Shown here: piece after piece, positions 59,801 through 64,000 of the stretch
How positions within the stretch are numbered: position 1 is the stretch's first letter
How the letters are laid out: each line of letters begins with the position of its first letter
Assembly (NCBI GenBank): GCA_002943765.1
Contig: PQWQ01000002.1
Location: 124,001 to 188,000, forward strand
Reading direction: 5' to 3'
Length of the DNA stretch: 64,000 nucleotides
Origin: Psoroptes ovis
Taxonomy: Eukaryota; Arthropoda; Arachnida; Sarcoptiformes; Psoroptidae
Position numbers and translations under genes: made by a program
The notes under the pieces: model-generated
The model's database searches: none
Seen by the model: only the letters and a program-made list of their open reading frames with translations
What the model was told of the DNA's origin: nothing

Positions 59801-62496
59801 GTATGTGGCATTTTCATTTTTCATTATTCTACATCATTCTGATACATCCATATATCTCTGTAAATCAAACATAAATGAAAATTTCAATTCATTTCTTATG
59901 AATGCGAATAAATTCGTCCATATGAGGGATTGAATCAGTTGTACAATCAGTTTTTAGTGTGTGTAAAATTCATAAGTAATTCAATATTTTTGAAAGATGT
60001 ACGAGAGAATGTTTAAAAAAACTTTGAAGAAATTCAGAATTTCTTCAAATTTTCCTTTGAATTTCTTAAAGATTCCCTCTAAATTACCAAAAATATGAGA
60101 AATTTGTATTTTTTCCTTCGAAAAATTGAGATAAATTTCATCTTTGAAGATGAATGATTAAATGAACGATATCATTAGTTTGTGTGTGTATGCCTGTATT
60201 GGTTTCTTTCAAATTTCAAAATTATCTTAAATTATTTCGACCATAACTTCATTTTTTCCCATTTTTTCTAATCATTAAACAAACATTAAATAATTTGTCA
60301 AATGTTTTTCATTTTTTCGAATAAAAAAAATAAATGAAATCAAGGAGTGTAATGAATGATTTATTTTCATCAATCATATTTCTATTTTTCTTGATTTTTT
60401 TCATTTTTTCAAAGGTGGTTTTCGGTTGAATCAAAAATCTTTGAGAATTTCAGTATTTTTCCACGATTCGAAACAAGGTTTGGCTGAATATATTTCGATA
60501 TATATTGATTGATTGACACTCGCATTATCTTTGAAAGATACATTGAAATAAACTCATCATTCATTGCATCAATGAATAATGATGTACAAATTGTTATCGG
60601 GTTGAAATTATTCACTTTATCAAAGAAAGTCAATTTTATTGACATTTTTCTTCCTTGATTATCTTGTGTGTTGTACACGAATGACATTTACACATAATTA
60701 TTTCAAGTTAATTTTATGTTTTCTTAGAATTTTTCTTTTCCTCCTGAAAACTTTAGCCCGAATTTCGAATTCAAAATTCAAATTAATTCAAATTTAGAAC
60801 CAAATCTTGAACCAATTTCCGAAATGACTCAAATGAATTTCAAAGAATAAAATGAAATAATTAAAACCCAAGAGATGTTTTCCTTATTCTTGAAAATTCC
60901 TTGAAAAAAATAATTTCCTAAAAATTGAATCTAAAAATTGCTTTTAAATGATGATGAGTTTGTTTGTACAAAGCGTTCATAGAATTCAAAAAATTCATTC
61001 AAAATTTAAAATCATTCTAATTTGCAATTGAAAATGAAGAAAATGATTTTAAATTTAAATGTTTTTCATAAGAAGAAAAATTTAAAAATTTTGAAAAATC
61101 ATATTTGCATTTTCTGTGTATATCATTAATGAAAAAAAAAAAAATTTACCCTTAAACACATTAGCAATACGTTTTAAATAAATCTTGAAAAATAGAATTT
61201 TTCCTGTTTTTATAATTTTTCGATTAAATTCATCTTCCAAAATAACGAAAAATTCAAAGCATCACGCTTGATAATAGAGTTTTGTTAATGATGAAAAAAT
61301 AATGATAATCAAACACTAAATATATTCCAAGCATATGCGATAGGGCTTCACAAAGGGTTTACAAAAATAAAAAAAAATCAACATTATCAATCTTTTATTC
61401 CCTGATAATTTTGTAAAAATTTCATTTTTTTAATACATTTTTTTGCATCCATCATTTATCAAATATGGTTGTAAATTTGCTTCGTTTTTCCGTTGCACGG
61501 AATTCGGTTCAAAATTGATCAAATTCAAATCGAAACACTGATTATTCTCTCCTCTTACTCCCTCTTTTCGAACAAATTAACCAGAATTTTCACTCATTCC
61601 TCATTTTTTATTATTATTCCTTCATCTATCCGATTGATTGACAATTTTGGTTAAAGTTTTCACTTGGTTTTTCATACTTTTTCCTCGTGTTCAAAACCAA
61701 TCTAAAGTTTAATTTATATTTCTCATTATTCAAAATGCATTGGTTTTACATTTTTCATCAGCTGATTATTAACACCGAATGAAAAAAATTCTGTTCCATT
61801 CCATGAATTTATAAATTCATGATTCATATCTGTACTTGTAAATATTAGTCTCCTTGAATTTGTTGGTTTCCTCCAATTAATCATTTTTTCTAATATTTTC
61901 TCCTGGTAAATATTTGGTTTATAATTCAGTAAATTTGAAAAATTTGCGATCATTTATTACTGCTTGCTTGTAATATTACATTTACAATTTTTTTCTTGCA
62001 TGTATTCCATTGGAAATACTTTGAATATTTATATATTCGAAATATTATTCTACAAACTTTTGACTTTTGATTTATCAAAATGTTTTTGGAGTGGCCAGAC
62101 ATTTATTCGAACATATTTCAGGCTGTTGTGTGTTTCAACGTAACTAAAGCTTGATAAAATTCTTCCAAAAAAAACAGTGAATTGTCACTCGGGAATCAAA
62201 ATTTTTTTTCCATAGAAAATCTCCACTAATCATTTATTTATTAATTCATCTATATTTTTTGGTTTATTATTTGAAATTTATTATTGTATTTGCTTGGTTT
62301 TCATTGGGTTTCATTGATTTTTCATATTTTTTCTTCTAAATTCCAATTATTCATTCATTCATGCGATGCGAATATTCTATTGTTGAATCGATTCGATGCT
62401 TTGTTTATCAAAAAAAAAACTTGTTGTTTTTGACAGGTTTTACTCCATATATCTTGACATATATCATGTTATCAGAAAAAAAACATAAAAAAAATA

Positions 62497-62576
62497 TTAG
62501 GTTGTCTGATAAGTTCTTGCCGATTTTCTCATGATTCCCTATAATATAATCGGCAAAAACTTTTAGGACAACCTAA
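62497..62576 (+). mobile_element. mariner-like MITE 43, class A (forward)
   Basis: 80 bp, TA flanks; left TTAGGTTGTCTGATAAG, right TTAGGACAACCTAA. Inner arms TTGCCGATTT and AATCGGCAA pair. Confidence 0.92.
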
Positions 62577-63730
62577 TATTATATTTATGAATATAAATTA
62601 TAACTTAATAATCGCTTATTTACATCAAATTAAACTTGAAGCTAAAATGAATCGAATTAAGTGATAAATAATAATAATAATAATCGACATCTTGATATAC
62701 GAGAGAAAATCAATGATAAATTTCGCCCATTTTCTAGTAAATTATCATTATTATTTTAATTGTTTTTGTTTGTTTGAAACAAAAATTGATTGAACAAACA
62801 AACAAACTGAAATAAATAAACTTGGAATAAAGAATGAATTGAATTGATGGAAGCTAATCAATATGAATAAATTAATCGTAATAATAAACAACAAAACAAA
62901 ACGAATTGATCGATTTTTATTTTTTGTTGCATTGAAAATCGATGATGATGATAGAAATTCATCGAAATAGAATATTTGAAATATGGCCATAGGGCTTCTT
63001 CGAATGATGATGATAATAATTATGAATTGTAATGATGATGATGATCTAAAAATTGATTTTTCATCATTCATTCATTCATTCATTTAGTTTCATTTATATT
63101 CATTCGTATTCATTCATATTCATTCATTCATATTCATTCATTATCATTATACATTTCAAAACATTTCTACATTTATTATTTCGAAAAATGAAAATTTTCA
63201 TTAGGTTCATATAAATTATTAATATTCTTCTCTCTCTCTGGTCTCTGGCATATACACTGGTCCATAATTTGAATTTTTTTTGTTGCCCAGAATCCCTGGC
63301 ATTTCTTGTTCATTGTTCGCTCCGATTCATTCATTCATTCATTTCATTTTTTCATTTATTATCTGCTATCAAAACACTTGTCTGTCAATGCCAGACATGT
63401 TTTTTTTTCGATGATTTTGGTTACGTGAATAAACGGGGAGAAAATACAAACCCTAAAAACCGAAAACGTTGGAACCCAACAAAAAAAAAGTGAATAAAGT
63501 TGTTATTTGGTTCAAAGTTTTCCCATAAAATTATTGTTCCTAGGTGTACCCTACCTCTTGTGAAAACAAAGAAATTCAGCTCAAAAATAAAAAATTCTGG
63601 TTCATCATTTGAATATTATTTTGATTATTATTTCAATTTCAAAGGTCTACAGTTTTTATATCGACTCGAATCGTTTTGTTTTTTTGCATATTTTTTTTTT
63701 GTGCCATGAATTCTTTCAATTGTGAAATTT

Positions 63731-64000
63731 AATTCAACAAAGAGTTACCTAGAATAACGGCCCCTGGAAAAAAATCGGAATAAAAGTTATCGCATCATGT
63801 TTTTGGTCAATAGAGATGAAAAAAAGTCAATGACGGTCACCAACAATTCTTGACCCTTCCGGTCCAAAAAGGGGGTCAAAAGTCAATAATTGCTATATCT
63901 CGGCCGTTTTAAGAGGTGAACTCTCAATTTTTTCAATAATTAAAGATTATCTAGTTATTAATCATTCGTGAAAATATCATTGCTTAACATGATCGGCAAA
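63731..64000. repeat. possible dispersed repeat at the right edge
   Basis: Composition changes here to less AT-rich, more complex sequence with TGACCCTTCCGG, AAAGGGGGTCAAAAG and CTATATCTCGGCCG. No open frame spans it. It is cut by the window edge, so ends cannot be seen. It looks more like part of a larger transposon than like the surrounding intron; this is only an impression. Confidence 0.3.

Larger units (their letters stand above)
59801..64000. other. long first intron of the 58702 gene (presumed)
   Basis: After the donor at 59801 no acceptor followed by a credible exon was found to the end of the window, so this is presumed intron. It holds MITE 43, GAT and CATT runs near 63.0-63.1 kb, and a change to less AT-rich sequence after 63731. 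Confidence 0.5.

Noticed and set aside
92..62576. Regularly recurring ~80-bp units considered as a CRISPR-like or satellite array
   Set aside because: Copies are dispersed, in both orientations, with inverted-repeat ends and TA duplications; spacing is irregular.
62751..63071. 106-codon minus-strand frame with hydrophobic stretches
   Set aside because: Depends on GAT/AAT runs (Ile repeats) and AT-rich filler; no signal or domain supports it.

Overview
The window looks like nuclear DNA of an arthropod, most likely an astigmatid (house-dust-type) mite. It is strongly AT-rich. Genes are split by very short introns (mostly 60-85 bp) with GT...AG ends. The clearest protein is a two-domain chitinase that resembles the mite group 15 (98 kDa-type) chitinase allergens from memory. 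No rRNA, tRNA, CRISPR or bacterial operon signals were seen. The species call is inference.

Layout. 1-11429: no gene recognised; probably intron or 5' flank of the first gene, and rich in short inverted-repeat elements. 11430-17395: a compact cluster. It holds the 3' part of an Ig-superfamily adhesion protein (+), a small coiled-coil protein (+), a GH18 chitinase with C-terminal CBM14-like domain (+), a convergent secreted six-cysteine knottin-like peptide (-), and a secreted Gly/Tyr/Arg-rich protein (-) with a good TATA box. 19371-21112: a complete four-exon DEG/ENaC channel subunit (+). 21113-58701: about 37 kb with no confident gene, full of microsatellites and small transposons. 58702-59800: first coding exon (+) of a secreted or membrane protein, with a very long low-complexity N-terminal reading frame before an internal signal peptide; the rest lies beyond the window after a long intron.

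The dominant non-genic feature is a swarm of 43 short (~80 bp) mariner-like MITEs. They have ends of the type TTAGGTTGTCCGAAAAGTT and TA target duplications. They fall into three core classes: A (core containing CTACGATATAACCGGC), B (core containing ATCGATAGAGTTGCTCATG) and C (near-perfect hairpin built on GCCGTTTTTT). They are absent from 9737-17633, 17714-21996 and 55842-62496, which hold all the recognised genes. Two hAT-type elements are also present: one intact 187-bp copy with perfect 8-bp target duplications, and one decayed copy interrupted by a class B MITE.

How the genes relate: chitinase, knottin-like peptide and glycine-rich protein are three adjacent secreted products, consistent with gut, cuticle or defence roles, but no common regulation can be proven from sequence. 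The channel and the adhesion molecule are ordinary neural or epithelial membrane-protein families.
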